Shown here piece after piece: positions 1 through 11,574 of a stretch of 64,000 bases of DNA; position 1 is the stretch's first letter; each line of letters begins with the position of its first letter. The translations under genes were made by a program, and so were the position numbers. Source of the stretch: Eutreptiella sp. 'Long Island Sound 2002' (Eukaryota > Euglenozoa > Euglenophyceae > Eutreptiales > Eutreptiaceae); NCBI GenBank assembly GCA_964036045.1, contig OZ038379.1:112972611-113036610 (forward strand). Direction: 5' to 3'. Under the pieces are notes generated by a model that saw nothing but the letters and a program-made list of their open reading frames with translations, had not been told where the DNA came from and made no database searches.

Positions 1-1
1 C

Positions 2-1459
2 AAGGCAACAGAGACTACTCAATGCCAACCTTGTCGGGAGCGACCTAAGTCGCCAAAATGCCAACCAACAGGTCTGCGTTTCTCTCCTGTAGAAAAGCCA
101 ACTGGACCACTCGTTGCTAATGACAATCAATTTGCTATACTTGATCCCGACGAATCCATTTACAAATCAGATGGAAATGGAGGAAAGGAGACGCTGAGTG
201 AGAACAGTGAAGGAGGCAGCCAAAAAGACGACAACAGCAGCAGATCATGGACCTCGGTCAGGCGTAAAAAGGGTCCCTCCCAACCCAAGATCAACGACGA
301 GACCCAAGATCACGCTCAGATATGTCGTGACTGTTCATCCAAATTCGTCCTCTGGGAAGACACAAAGACCTCGTTCATCGAGCGACAACTCCATTTACCA
401 GTACGCTGTTCCTCATGTCGCCATGAAAGAAAAGCCAAAGCTCAACAAGATGAACGACATCCGTCACCTCCGAAAGTGATCGTGTATCCTCAAAGAATCC
501 GGGTTTGTCCGGGAGCATGGTCCAATCTTGCCGCTCAACGCTCAACCGCAAGGAGCTCTATTCATCCCTCAAATCAAATACGTTCAAATGACAAGCTCGA
601 AAAACCGCACGTTGCATCAATTCATATTAACCAAGATCGTGACCTGACGACCAACCAGGGAAAAAACGAGCCCAAGTCGACAACGGCGTCACGCAAAGAA
701 ATCGATGAAGCAGCAGAGAGAGCCAAAGCAGCTCTTATTTGCGACTTACTCACAAATAACACCAATGATGATTCAAGTCCAGAATCAAGAGAAGTCAGGC
801 GTGAACGCCGCAAATCCAGCCAACCTGACGACTCTAGTCGCTCAGCGTCAAATGAGAGCCCATGTGAAGTACATGAAGCACCTGATTCAAACCAGTCTCT
901 TGCCAATCCACAGACAAGCAAAAGCAGTGGTCAGCGAATGCCCACGAACAACGCCAACGAAGATTCAAGTCCAGGATCAAGAGAAGGCAGCCCTGAACGC
1001 CGCAAATCAAGCCAACCTGACTACTCTGGTAGCTCAGCGTCAAGTGAGAGCTCACGTGAAGTACATGAAGCACCTGATTCGAACCACTCTTCTGCCAGCA
1101 GTGATCAGCGAATGCCAAGCCTTCAATCAGGCAGTGAATCCTTTGCAAGCTCGAACGCTTCCTCATTTCCTGACATACCCAGCGCTGCTGAATGGATTGG
1201 CCTAAGAAACAAACGCCTTGCTGCTAATCTTGAGAGATGCTTGAGGACTTCTGATACGTATCTCCTGCAGCAGTCATGGAGCAGGACTTTATCACACTTT
1301 ACTGACCGCCCTTTCTCTGCTGACAGTGCTGAATACTTCCTAAGGGTACTCAAAACAATGCAATGCGTGGTCAAGTTTGTGCCTTTCTCAGGGAGGACTA
1401 GGAGGTTCCTTTTCTTGTTCTCTCTTTTCACTACAACAATTATCAGTATCTACCTTTGA
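2..1459 (+). CDS. C-terminal part of a zinc-ribbon, Ser-rich protein
   Basis: One frame is open from base 2 to a TGA at 1,457-1,459, giving about 485 residues; the start lies left of the window. Residues about 108-140 hold two CxxC pairs (ICRDC and RCSSC) about 27 residues apart, followed by basic residues. This is the pattern of the short 'probable zinc-ribbon' family. A Ser/Glu/Arg-rich region follows, containing an in-frame tandem duplication with a 192-nt period (about 757-948 and 949-1,110). The end is a more ordered stretch (AAEWIGLRNKRL...) and a hydrophobic tail of about 15 residues. An AATAAA at 1,699 could be its poly(A) signal. The upstream NDNQFAILDPDE stretch recalls gag or LINE ORF1 proteins, so this may be transposon-derived. 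Function unknown. Confidence 0.6.
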   Translation, partial: KATETTQCQPCRERPKSPKCQPTGLRFSPVEKPTGPLVANDNQFAILDPDESIYKSDGNGGKETLSENSEGGSQKDDNSSRSWTSVRRKKGPSQPKINDETQDHAQICRDCSSKFVLWEDTKTSFIERQLHLPVRCSSCRHERKAKAQQDERHPSPPKVIVYPQRIRVCPGAWSNLAAQRSTARSSIHPSNQIRSNDKLEKPHVASIHINQDRDLTTNQGKNEPKSTTASRKEIDEAAERAKAALICDLLTNNTNDDSSPESREVRRERRKSSQPDDSSRSASNESPCEVHEAPDSNQSLANPQTSKSSGQRMPTNNANEDSSPGSREGSPERRKSSQPDYSGSSASSESSREVHEAPDSNHSSASSDQRMPSLQSGSESFASSNASSFPDIPSAAEWIGLRNKRLAANLERCLRTSDTYLLQQSWSRTLSHFTDRPFSADSAEYFLRVLKTMQCVVKFVPFSGRTRRFLFLFSLFTTTIISIYL

Positions 1460-1700
1460 ACAGTCTGTAGGCAACCTGTGACAACGAAACATGGCACTGC
1501 AAAAGAGAAAACTCTCTTTTCCATCCATTTTTCACAATTCAGTGCCATGGAACCATCTGACACAATCAATCTCCCCAAAAAGAAAGGTTTTCACACAAAA
1601 TTTCACTGAAACAACTTCAGTGAACATTCACACAGCCTGCAGTGACCACAGCGTGTACCAGCCACTTTTTAAGTTTCCTTTTGTGTACGCTTGTGTACAA

Positions 1701-1755
1701 TAAAAGCCTGAGCCTTTGGTTTCTTTCAGTTAGTGCTCAGCACCTCAGGCTTTTA
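1701..1755. terminator. Inverted repeat between convergent transcripts
   Basis: TAAAAGCCTGAG (1,701-1,712) is the exact reverse complement of CTCAGGCTTTTA (1,744-1,755), with a 31-nt loop. The left arm overlaps an AATAAA on the plus strand, and the right arm gives ATATAAAAG on the minus strand. It lies between the plus gene ending at 1,459 and the minus pseudogene ending at 1,745, so a shared 3'-end signal is an inference. Confidence 0.45.
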
Positions 1756-3299
1756 TATTAAACATTAGGAAATGTACATAGCGGCCGTCCTTCGAGGAAC
1801 CTCGTAGTGTGAGCAGTGATTGTGTTTTTTCTGCCGAGGACCGCCATGCCTCAAGAGACGCAACACCGATGGTCCTCACAAACACAACAGGCTCAGCTGC
1901 AGCCCTCCTGAGCTCCATCAAAAGCACGAACACAAGTCGCAAAACACTTTGGGCGTCGATGGCGGTTCGAGGGTGTCGTCCAGACCAGTTGCATTGTCTC
2001 ACGAGAAGTCTACAGTAGAGGACAAGCGGACACCAGTTCTGCAGTAGGTTCAACATTGCTGTACATACTTCACTCTTCAGTTGATCGATCGCCGTTTCAC
2101 CGTGATCAGCAACAGCCTGTAACCTGTTCGCTTTCCTGCTCAACTGCCGCAGGAAATGTCGCGCACACTTGAAAATGCCGGCAATAGTTGTCTCCATGAC
2201 TCTGAGCTTCGGGTAAAACCCTACTGTTTTTCCCACTCCTAAGTGGCCAAAGCGGAAGTACACAAACAGCGAATGGAAGCGGCGCTATACGTTGGTCACA
2301 TGGTATTTGTAGGGATGCCAGCAGCCGCACAAGACCGGAGTCCTTTTCAGTTTTTTGTGCCAGTTCCACCGCTGCGTTCTGTCGGAGTACAGCAACTTGA
2401 GGCATTTTTTGTGTATGTTCTCATCAATGAGGATGGGCACAATAGGGTGCGTGTGGTTTGACAGCGATGCAATGTAGTCCAACACTTCAACCAGGCCCTT
2501 GTACGAGGATACCTGATGCGTACTCAGCAGCAGCGGCCTCCAACCAGGATTTGGTAGTGCATCTTGCACGGTGTCAAGCGGCGCCCTGATGCTCGGTATT
2601 GCTGGAGGTCTGTCCGCAAGCAGGCCCAGGTCTGTCACGATCCCATGAAAGCTTCGTTTTGTTCTGACAAGCGCGGCAGCCACATTGCCGATGCTACCGA
2701 TGAGCACATCTATGGTTGGGTGTCCTGTGAAATACGGCAACCTGCACGGAATGTCAACGACGCAAAGGGCTGTGCAATTTTGCGACTGATCCTGGATCGT
2801 TGGATGCGTTCCATACTGCTTAATGTAACAATTGTCGATCCAGGCGCAAACGTGCCCGTTCTCCATCCATCGCCATGTCTCAAGCATCTTTCCCGCAGAC
2901 CGTTTCTTCATGGTTTCCTCGTTCAGCCGCAGCAGTCCTGTTCTGCGCAACCGGCGCCTATTTTGCCGACCGATAGAGGCAAAACCCGGGGCGTCCTCGT
3001 CCTGGTGCTGGGGTATGCATTGCAAGCGCAAAATTTTGTATAAGTTGAAGAACTCCTCCTTGAAGTGGTTGGCGGCTCAACTGACTGGTCTGCTTTTTAA
3101 CCTCCGTAGTGAGTGCCTTGTTTCCCGGATCAGTGGCATCAAAAAGGGAAACAGCTCCACTCTTGTTCTTTTCAACGGCAGCCCAGAGTGATTCAGCAGT
3201 GGTAAACCCCTGTTCCGTTGCACAGAAAGCTCGCAATTGCCTGACAGTCCGTTCCAGCTCACTCTTCGCTCGATGCGCAATGTTACGTGGCATGAACAA
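1745..3299 (-). pseudogene. Broken gene of unknown family (possible transposase)
   Basis: The minus strand is coherent from about 3,299 to 1,745 but has two breaks. Near 3,070 the frame shifts by one base: the upstream part ends ...TSQLSRQ and the next frame resumes at NHFKEEFFNLYKIL. At 2,285-2,287 an in-frame TAG interrupts ...YKYHVTNV*RRFHSLF, after which the same frame stays open to 1,745. The central part contains CAWIDNCYIKQYG and QNCTALCVVDIPC, reminiscent of transposase-like proteins of protists with an acidic residue after Trp. I cannot assign a family. The last part is Arg/Leu rich. A spliced gene is less likely because no clean GT-AG pair removes the TAG. Confidence 0.5.
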
Positions 3300-4150
3300 T
3301 CATCTCAAAGAATCAAAAATGTGCATTTTATTATACAATTCAACAACAAAAAGCCTCCTTTAACGCTACAGTTAAATACAATTTCTTGCAAGCAAATTGC
3401 TGCACACGCGACACGCGCATAGCGATCTTTGCCCGCAAATCCCCCGCGCGTGTGCATTTTCGGTTGCTGGTAATGGTCAACTGGTACAACATTTCTCTTG
3501 TTGATCACATCTGCGGTACCCAGTTGCAAACCGCCCACCATAGCTGTTGGGCAGTAAAGCCAGCGGTGACCACAGTATGAAAACTGGAGATGCCGGCGGG
3601 ACCTGTATGGGCGCCCATGCAGCAGCGCTGCATCAAAAGAATGCACATGCTGTGTAGTTGGTGGATCTGTCCATTTTATTGCTTTCTGTTCCATTATTGC
3701 GAGGCCTCGCAATTCGATTCCTGAAACTATACCTTTTGCGCATATTTGGAAATGGAATGCGAGGCCTCGCATTCGAAAATGAATGTTATTTGTCGTAATT
3801 ACCCTTATGCGAATTTTCCGTGCATTCGCTTCTGGTAAAACAAATGAAATCGAATCCTTGCATTGCGAGGCCTCGCAATCTGCTGCAGAAAAAAGGGCGT
3901 AAAAACCGACACGAGGTGCAACACACAGTGGGTTGTCCTTCGTTATTGGGATCCCATCGTACGCACCAGTACAAAGAAGCCTCGCTTGTTGCAAAGACAG
4001 GAAAAAGGTACCTTTTTTAATTGAAAAAACAGGCATGAAAAATCAGGGTCAAAAAAACAGGGTAATTCACTGAAAAAGCCCACGTCATTTCTCGGTGTTT
4101 TTTTTAAAAAAAGAGCGGTACAAAAGGGTACCTGTTTCGGCCGCCTAAGT
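3300..4150. other. Intergenic DNA with three GC-rich palindromes
   Basis: No supportable gene; a long minus-strand reading frame here has no recognisable features. Three perfect palindromes share the core TGCGAGGCCTCGCA: 3,696-3,713 (18 bp), 3,755-3,774 (20 bp) and 3,862-3,879 (18 bp). The stretch ends at the truncated E1 LTR. Confidence 0.5.
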
Positions 4151-4894
4151 CTCCTGCTGCTTGCTGCTGGTGTAGGGTTCCTGCTGCTTGTTTTTGATGG
4201 AGAAAATGTTTTGTTGATGAAATAAAACCAGTACAGGATAACCCAAGCCAGAGATGAGCAACTAGAAGTCAAACAGAATCAAAGCATGAAGGGCTGCAGT
4301 CAGAAAAGAGTTAGAAAATAAAGATATCAACAATAGACTACAGCAATAGACAATCAATGCAACTTGGATCAAAATATTTTACATGATTGAAAAAAACTGA
4401 TTGGAAAACTGCCTCAAGGGCTCACACTCCATATAGTGCCATTCTGAGATCTGCACTCTTAGTTTTGGGTCCCATAGGTGCTGAGGTGGCATGGCTTGTG
4501 GCGCTGAGGTCACTGCCATATCACATGGGATATTCCTACTTAGCTAGGCTGACCCGGAATTGAACCCAGGACCTCTCAAGAAGATGTGCCACAGCCCCCG
4601 AGGGTGCAGACCACTAGGATAGCTAAGCATTCATCAGAAAACATAGATAAATCTATAGGCTCTACCTTAGTATGTCAGTGCCTCAGTCAGTAAGGAAATG
4701 ATGTTTTAGTTCAGATTGCTTAGGGATTAAGCGGTCCACACCACATCCTGGTTTAGTGTTTGGTTCTATAGGCCAGAATGTGTTATCACCCATTTTGTTC
4801 AGGCCAATACTGAGATAGAAATGCAGGTTAACTAAGAGCATCTCTAATACAACTAAAGTCTACTCTAAAGCAATGGAAAAGCACTTTCTCTTAC
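4151..4894 (-). repeat. E1 3' LTR (left copy, truncated)
   Basis: This direct repeat matches 48,755-49,495 with roughly 12 differences in the 245 bp compared. The right edge is clear: TCTTAC is followed by CCCCCCTTGTG, which on the minus strand is the polypurine tract CACAAGGGGGGAG abutting the LTR start. The left end (before TCTCCTGCTGCTT) diverges from the 5' LTR, so about 35 bp of U5 are missing. Confidence 0.85.
4539..4627 (-). other. tRNA-like sequence inside E1 3' LTR
   Basis: On the minus strand CTTAGCTA and TAGCTAAG form an 8-bp terminal stem around an 89-nt segment. It contains an A-box-like ATCCTAGTGG and a B-box-like GGTTCAATTCC. The second copy at 49,141-49,229 keeps a perfect T-arm (CTGGG/CCCAG), while this copy has a mismatch. 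No convincing anticodon arm is visible, so this is a tRNA relic or SINE-like Pol III promoter, not a functional tRNA gene. Confidence 0.4.
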
Positions 4895-6916
4895 TCCCCC
4901 CTTGTGCTGGGGTGGCCACCACTGTCGCATTTCAGGAAAAAGGGAATTTTTCTTGGCCTTTCCTTGGTTTCCCCATCTACTTTGAAATACCTATAGCCTC
5001 CCTTGCACTGGAAAAGAGCGCTTTACCATGGCCAGCGCCTTTTGCTGCATTTGTCGGACACCCCACACCACAGCCACCTGCAGCACCTGCCCCCGATACC
5101 CCCGGCCACACAGCCCCCCCAATGGATGCCCGAGGACACGCCGTACACAGATCGAGACAAGCAGTACCACTACCCCACACCCATCAAGCAACTGGCCACC
5201 ACACTGGGCCACCCAGCGAACACCGAACTCCTCCGACGCCTCGAAGACTCCGTCCACACCCCCCTCTACTACTCCGCCCTGCGCCCGGATAGCCTCCCAG
5301 CACACCTACCAAAACAGACGTGGGGCCAGGCTATACAACCACGAAGATGCAAGGACACGAATAATCCTTTCTCGTAAGGAGTTGGCGCTGACAGCGCTGT
5401 GTTCTCGCTCTTTGCACCCTTTTACGCTTCTAGAAGCGCGTTATTTGAGCAAGTGTGGCGCCCCCTGCGAGCCCTTTGTGGCTCTTTGTGAGTCTGGAGC
5501 GCTGACAGCGCTCCACTTTGACAGCTTTTGGCGCTGCGAGCGCCTTGTTATGCTTTGTGTGAACAACTGTGCTTTGCACAGTGAACATTTTTTTTTTTTG
5601 GGCTGAATATATGCAGGGATCAGATTTAGATTCCCTGGCATGTACATTTTCAGTATGTCAACGAGGTCTTTTTTGGCCTCTTTCTGGGCGCCGAGCGCCT
5701 TGTATGCTGGCGCAGACAAGTGCCTTTGCTTTCTTTTTCGTTGTAGATACTATTTTGAATCTGCAATGAGCAGTGGTGGGGTACACCCTGCTTGACACTT
5801 TGAGTGAACTCTGGTTTACTCAGTTTTTCAATTCTGTTTTGCTTTGCACCTGCCTGCTTGTGAGCAGAGTGTCTTTTTTGTTTTTCACCTGCTTTTGTTT
5901 TCAAAAAAAAAAGCAGAGGAGTTTTTTTTTGTTTTAGTATTTTAATACTAATTTTTTGGGCAGTAGCCATGGCACTGCTAGTCTTGTGCCATGGCACTTG
6001 ACAGTTGAATACCCCAGGTCAGGATATGGGTATAGGTATAAAGGTCTTGAAGACCACCGCCCCAATGCTGAATGTAGGGGCACGTTTTGCAGTGACAGAA
6101 AGCCCTTTGTAGGGGTTTAACTATCTATGACACCATGGTATTCCACTGGTTAGATAGTAGCCTTTTTACCTGGAATGGGTAGAAAGAGCCAGATCACATG
6201 CGTATACTATCGTAGATTTATAGCCTGCAGCTTTCATTATTTCTGTCTGGTCAGAAGGAGGGTAGTTCTGAGCCTGGGGGGGTAGTGTAAAAACTTGCAG
6301 GCTCATTTTGAAGGCAAAACGGTTTGACACCCACCCAAAGCAGTGCTTTTTGACCCACCCGAACCGTCTTGCCTCACCTTTGGGTTGTTATGGTTCAGCC
6401 ACCCTGGGTCAGGCCCTGTGTTGCCTTGGGGGGGGAGTGTAAAGGTGAGGACAAGCCTGAATTGCCGTCTCTTCTCTTCGGTTACAATTAATTATGTTGA
6501 TTGTCTATTTGTTGTTTTGTGGTGCATGAAATAGCCCCATATACAGGTGGTGCAGTGCAGAGCAGATGCCGCTTTCTTGGGCACTGCAGAGCACGCGCGT
6601 GCGCGAATAGAAAGGTCAGAACTGATTGAATGTGTGCATAAAATTTGATTGTAAATGCACTGTTGTCTATTATTTGTGTGCAGGCCCATGAAATGGACTG
6701 TTTGTTGAAGCACTGTCACTGTCAATGATTTGTCATCTTTACAACGTGCCGCTTGGGGATTTGGGTATTCTGTTGACTCCTCGGTGATTGAAGGAATTTC
6801 TGGAGTTATTTCATGCAGAGGATTTCAATGAAGGGTTTTGAAAAGGAGCAAATAGTAGTCGCCGAAACGCCTGAGATGAAGTCCGAACAAAGTAAAACTT
6901 TGTTGCAGGCTCATTT
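4895..6916 (-). other. E1 3' non-coding region
   Basis: About 2 kb lie between the end of E1 integrase and the 3' LTR. I see no credible gene. It holds a cluster of short GC-rich hairpins (for example GGAGCGCT-GAC-AGCGCTCC at 5,496-5,514), T-rich tracts near 5,590 and 5,880-5,960, and a ~45-bp direct repeat (6,287-6,330 and 6,892-6,938). A purine-rich G tract followed by TGTAAA occurs at 6,276-6,290 and 6,429-6,442. Another degraded insertion may be hidden here. Confidence 0.4.
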
Positions 6917-9900
6917 TCAAGGCAAAACAGTTTTACAGGCAGCGCCCTGTAGGTCCAGAGCGGCGATCTCCTCGTCGTTCAGCTCCCACTCCTCCCCACA
7001 CAGGTCCTCAGCATCGTAGTAGCGCTTTAGATGCTGGGCAGCGCACACCAGGGTCCCCCCTAGCCTGGGTGAACACCTCACCGAGATACGATGTCCATCC
7101 ACTGGGACAATCTTGTAGGGCCTGAATTAGGGGTCATCGCTGGTAGAGCGTCGCCAGGCGGGTAGCCGACTGTGGTGCACCAACACCCAGTCCCCCTCTT
7201 GGTAGGAGGCGGGCACCCGGTGCTTGTTCTTCTTGTTCCACTGTCGCTCCCTCACTTTTTGGAGCATAGCCTTGGCCATGTCCACCTTCGCTTGTTGCTC
7301 CTGGACCCATTCACCCGCAGAAGAATGGGTAACCTCCAGATAAGGAGCATGTAGGAACCACGCCGGGCGCCCTAGGAATAGCTCATGGCGCGAGTAGCCA
7401 GTCGCCGAACTCTCTTGGGAGTTGATCGTCAAGTATATGACGGGGAGTAGTGTCCCCCAGTCTCTGGTGCGCTCGGTCTTGCACCATATCCTTACATTTT
7501 CCTCGGGGACACGAATCTGTCGCTCACATAGGGGGTTGCTTGTATGAGAGTAGGGGATCCCTGTGGACACTTGTACATTGAGGGATCTCAGGACCCTCTT
7601 GTACCAGCCGGTGTCAGAACGTACTCGTACGTCCTCATCGGAGTTCATCTCTTTGGGCGCCCCATAGACACAAAACCACTCCTCCAGGAGTGTCTTGATA
7701 GTCTCCTCTCCGGTAATGTGCTTGGTACACGGGAACACCCGGGTAAACCTGGTCAACCCACAGGTTACCACGAGCGCAAAATCGTAGCCCCCAAACTTCA
7801 GCATCTCCGTGTAGTCCACAGAGAGCACACTGTTAGCACAGTGCAGGATGGGCAGGGTTGAGTAGAGACCCCCGTCCCTGATATCCCTAGCTTTGCAGGA
7901 CCTCCACGGGCACTTCTCCACGATAGGCTGGAGGTTCTTACGCAGTTGGTCGTCACTCCACGTAGTGTGGAACCACTGCTTGAATAGCCTCAGGGTAGGG
8001 TCAGCACCCACATGACCACCGGACTCATGGGTTCACTTCAGTAGCGCTGGGACTCTGTCAATGGGTACCACTATTCGGTCCTCGTGCCAGAGGTAGCTCT
8101 TGTCCCTCTTCCACTGCTCTTGGTTGACCAAGAGGGGTTCCAGGCGCTTCTCCAGGCGCTTATAGATATCTTCGAACTCCTTCAGGTACTTAGCTTGTTG
8201 GGGTCCATCTAGGGGTCCGATCATGGTCATGTTGAGGTCCAGGTGTACATCCATACGGCTGAAGGCCTCCTCGGTTAGCGCATCTGACCTGGCACCAATC
8301 AGGTCGTGGAAGTTGTTGCGGCTGATGTAGTCCACACACTCGTTCTTGACTCCCTGGATATGGTGCACTGTCAGCCGTAGTTGGCTGAGGTAGGTCCACC
8401 AGCACCGTAGCTTGGCTTTCTCAGGTGGGGGACCCTTCTGCAAAGTGCGGACCAGCTCTTGGTCGCACAACCATACCACAGGGTTACTCCCCAACAGGCG
8501 TGCCTGAGAGGATAGGACCAGCATACCCGCGAGCAATTCTTGCACATAGGTGGAGTAGCTACCCCGGGCCTGGTTCCATTTCCAGTTCCAGTGACCCAGG
8601 GGTACTAGGACCCACTTGTTGTCAGGGTAGCTGTCGTTGAGGGTACCATCTCGGTTCAGTCCATCTGTTCCCCATTGGGTAATGGCCGAGTCGAACTCCT
8701 CCTTCTCTAGTGCTTGCCATTGGAACAACGTTCCACCACCGCCCACATTGCTGGCGTCGGTCACCAGGATCATCTCCCCTTGTGCTCTAGGCTCGCCCAA
8801 GCACGTAGCGTTGGCCATCTTGTTTTTGAGCTCGTCAAACGCTTGTTGCTCTTGTGGGCCCCAGCGCCAGGTGGTACTCTTCTTGATCGAATCTGTTAGG
8901 ATTGCCCTGGTGTAGGTGAAGTTCTTGATATGGCGGCGGTAGAAGTTGCAGGCCCCAATGAAACTATGTACATCATGGAGTCCTTTCTTGGGGTCTTCAT
9001 GCCGTACCTTAGCATCCATCAGGGGTCGGGCCTTCGAGGCCGCAGGGGTCCACCACCTATAGCCAATATCGAACCCCAGGTACTGCATGGTCTCCTGCAT
9101 GAACTCACACTTTTGCAGCTTGAGTCGTGTGTGGTTCTCCTGGCAGACCGCAAAGAACTCACCCAAGAGGATTAGGTGATCCTCCTGGGTATTGGTCCCT
9201 AGGCATACATCGTCGATGTGCGCCTCCATCTGGACCCCACGGGATACGAGTTCTTGCACCTTGGGTCTTCGCCGTAGGATGGACAGGATCTTATTCATCA
9301 GCTCTTGGAATAGAGCGGGTGCATTGGCCACGCCAAAGGGCATAACCTTCCACTTGAACACCCTCCCCTAAGGGATGATGAAGGCGAATAGCTCCTGGGC
9401 GTTGCGCGTCAGGTCCACCTGCCAGAATCCGCTTCTTTTGTCCATCTTGGTGTTGTAGCGACAGGAGGCTATCTTCTCAAGGGTAGAGTCCATATCAGGA
9501 ATGGACCCTGAGTGGTTCAACGTCTTCTTGTTCAGCTCTCCATAGTCCACCACCATCCGTTTGGCAGTAGACCCAGGTTTCGCCACCAGGAAACACGGGC
9601 TGCAGTGCTGGGCGTAGTCCCCGTCCCCGTACTCCAGGACTAGGCCAGCGTCGATACACTCTTTTATCTGTCGCTCAATCTCATCGGCCTGCTTTTTAGG
9701 AGCCGGGTAGGGTCTCCTCCGGATCTTATGGCCCACCAACTCGGGTTTCAGCTTCAGGTCCATCTGTACCAGCTTGTCACATGAGACTGGGGGTGGTAGT
9801 TCCCCAAACACCTCCAGATAGGGCCTTATAAGCTTCTGTACCCGCGGGTCCAGTAGTTGGATCCTGTCCTCCATGTCCTCGTCAGAGTGTAAGTTGCTTG

Positions 9901-11574
9901 CCCCCTGGGTAATAGACGCCGGGAGGTGCTTCTCCGCTGGCTCTTTGTCCTTGGTAGTATCCTTCAACCCTTGGTAGGCAAATAGAAGGTCTCGTTCAAC
10001 CATCTCCGGCTGACGATGGCAACATAGGCACGCTCGAGGGGGTTCAGATACACATTCCTCTGAGAGTTCATCCTCCTCTAGGGTCCTCACATGGGCACCC
10101 CACATGCTCTTCATGAGCTTGAGATCCACCTGCCTTTGCCAGGTGGTGATCTTTTGTTTGAGGTCCTCCTTCAGTTGGGAGAGGTCTCCCATACACCCTT
10201 GCTTCAGTGGCCATGAGCTGCGGGTCGGCTTACCGTAGCATAGCTTTTTCGCCACCAATCTCCTCTTGGAGTCCACGTACTCCCTCAGCCTGGATCGGGG
10301 GTCCAACTCCTCGTCCAAGGGCTCTTCTCCCCCCATGGAGAGTAGGGGTCTCAGTGGGGCGACGTACTCGGTGTTCTCCACTTCCTCCACACAGGTCTGC
10401 ACCAAGAAGGCGTCATGCTCAGTTTTGTCATCAGAGTGAATAGAGCTGGGTAGCTCGGATAGTCCACACCCTGTGACTCCATCAGGAATAGATACATGGC
10501 AAGGAGAGTTGGGGGCATTGTTGTTAGTCATGACGTACTCGTCTCCCCCTGGAATAGCCTCAATAGCATCTTGAGGTCGTAGTCGATCCTTCAGGTCCCC
10601 CAGGGCCAGCCCATCGCTCTCGCGTTGGATAGTCTGGACCAGGGTTGAGTCCAGGTCCTCCCAAGGGACAGAGGTCAGACTACCGTCCACCACGCTGAGC
10701 ATACTTCACCATCCAGGTTTCCCGATGGGTGTCTTGCGGCCCAGAGGCACGTAGATAGCCTCATCAGGTAACTGGATAGAGGTGATAGTCAGCCTGTCCA
10801 GGAGGGTTCGCCAGTACTCATTGCCCCCATGGGCTCCCCAATCGGGGGAACACAGGACCATACGGGAACGTTCAAGGGCCACCTTGGTCAAGACCCTCCA
10901 CAGTTCACTGAACCTGGGGTTCCCGTAGGCAATCCCGAAAGAGGGCCAGTAAAATTTGTAGCAGCAGTTTTCCCCCTTGCTGCAGTAGAGGTCCAAGACA
11001 TGTTGCTTGTCACTGGCGAACAACTCCACGCTCGGGTCTTCTCTGGAGTAACCCAACTCCTTCAGACCTTGGTCCAGGACTTCCCCCGGTAGTTGATAGT
11101 CCTCAGTTTTCGAGGCCGCAATCATGTTTGAAGGCTCCTCCTTCAATACCCACAGGTAGCTCGAGCTGTATTCAGACTGCTCTAGTGGCACGGACTCCCT
11201 GCCATCACCATGGTCCACGTAGAGGAAGTAGGGCGCTTGCAGCGTTAGGGATTGTATCTGGGTGTGCTTTACCAAGAAGTCGGTACCCAGTACAAAGTCA
11301 AAGGCCTCGGTGTCCATTACATAGAACCGATGGGCTACAGTTCGGGAGCCCATAGGCACCTCCACTGCACAGTCCCCGCAGCTGTGCACCACATGTCCAT
11401 CACCCATTCGGATAGCCGCGGTAGGCATGGAGTTTGTCAAGCTCCCACGAGGTAAATTTTCTTAGCCACTATAGAAATAGTGGCACCGGTATCCAGTACC
11501 TCCAGGTATTCACGTCCCCCAAGTCGGATACGTACCCAGAACACCAAGTCCAGGGCCCCACCGGAGCGTCCCCG
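6917..11574 (-). pseudogene. pol: E1 pol (PR, extra domain, RT, RNase H, integrase), decayed
   Basis: Protease has the active site DTGATIS (11,473-11,493) in the gag frame. A 1-nt shift near 11,450 leads to a frame that then runs without any indel to 6,917. Order: protease end FVLGTDFL; a ~95-residue domain with NPRF and SPDW motifs (10,751-11,038); an acidic spacer; RT with MDKRSGFWQV and an unusual HIDD box (about 9,207-9,218) in place of YxDD; RNase H with TDAS, QE and CDQE; integrase with HESGGH...CPWRSC and acidic residues in VDYTE, SDED and CERQ. The C-terminus is SH3-like with no chromodomain. In-frame stops are TGA 10,706, TAG 9,368, TGA 8,033 and TAA 7,127. Most fit single transitions (CAG to TAG, TGG to TGA). 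Confidence 0.85.

Noticed and set aside
5003-5606. Overlapping plus-strand Pro/His/Cys-rich frames in the E1 3' region
   Set aside because: Several frames are open at once because of C-rich sequence, and they lie antisense in a retrotransposon non-coding region.
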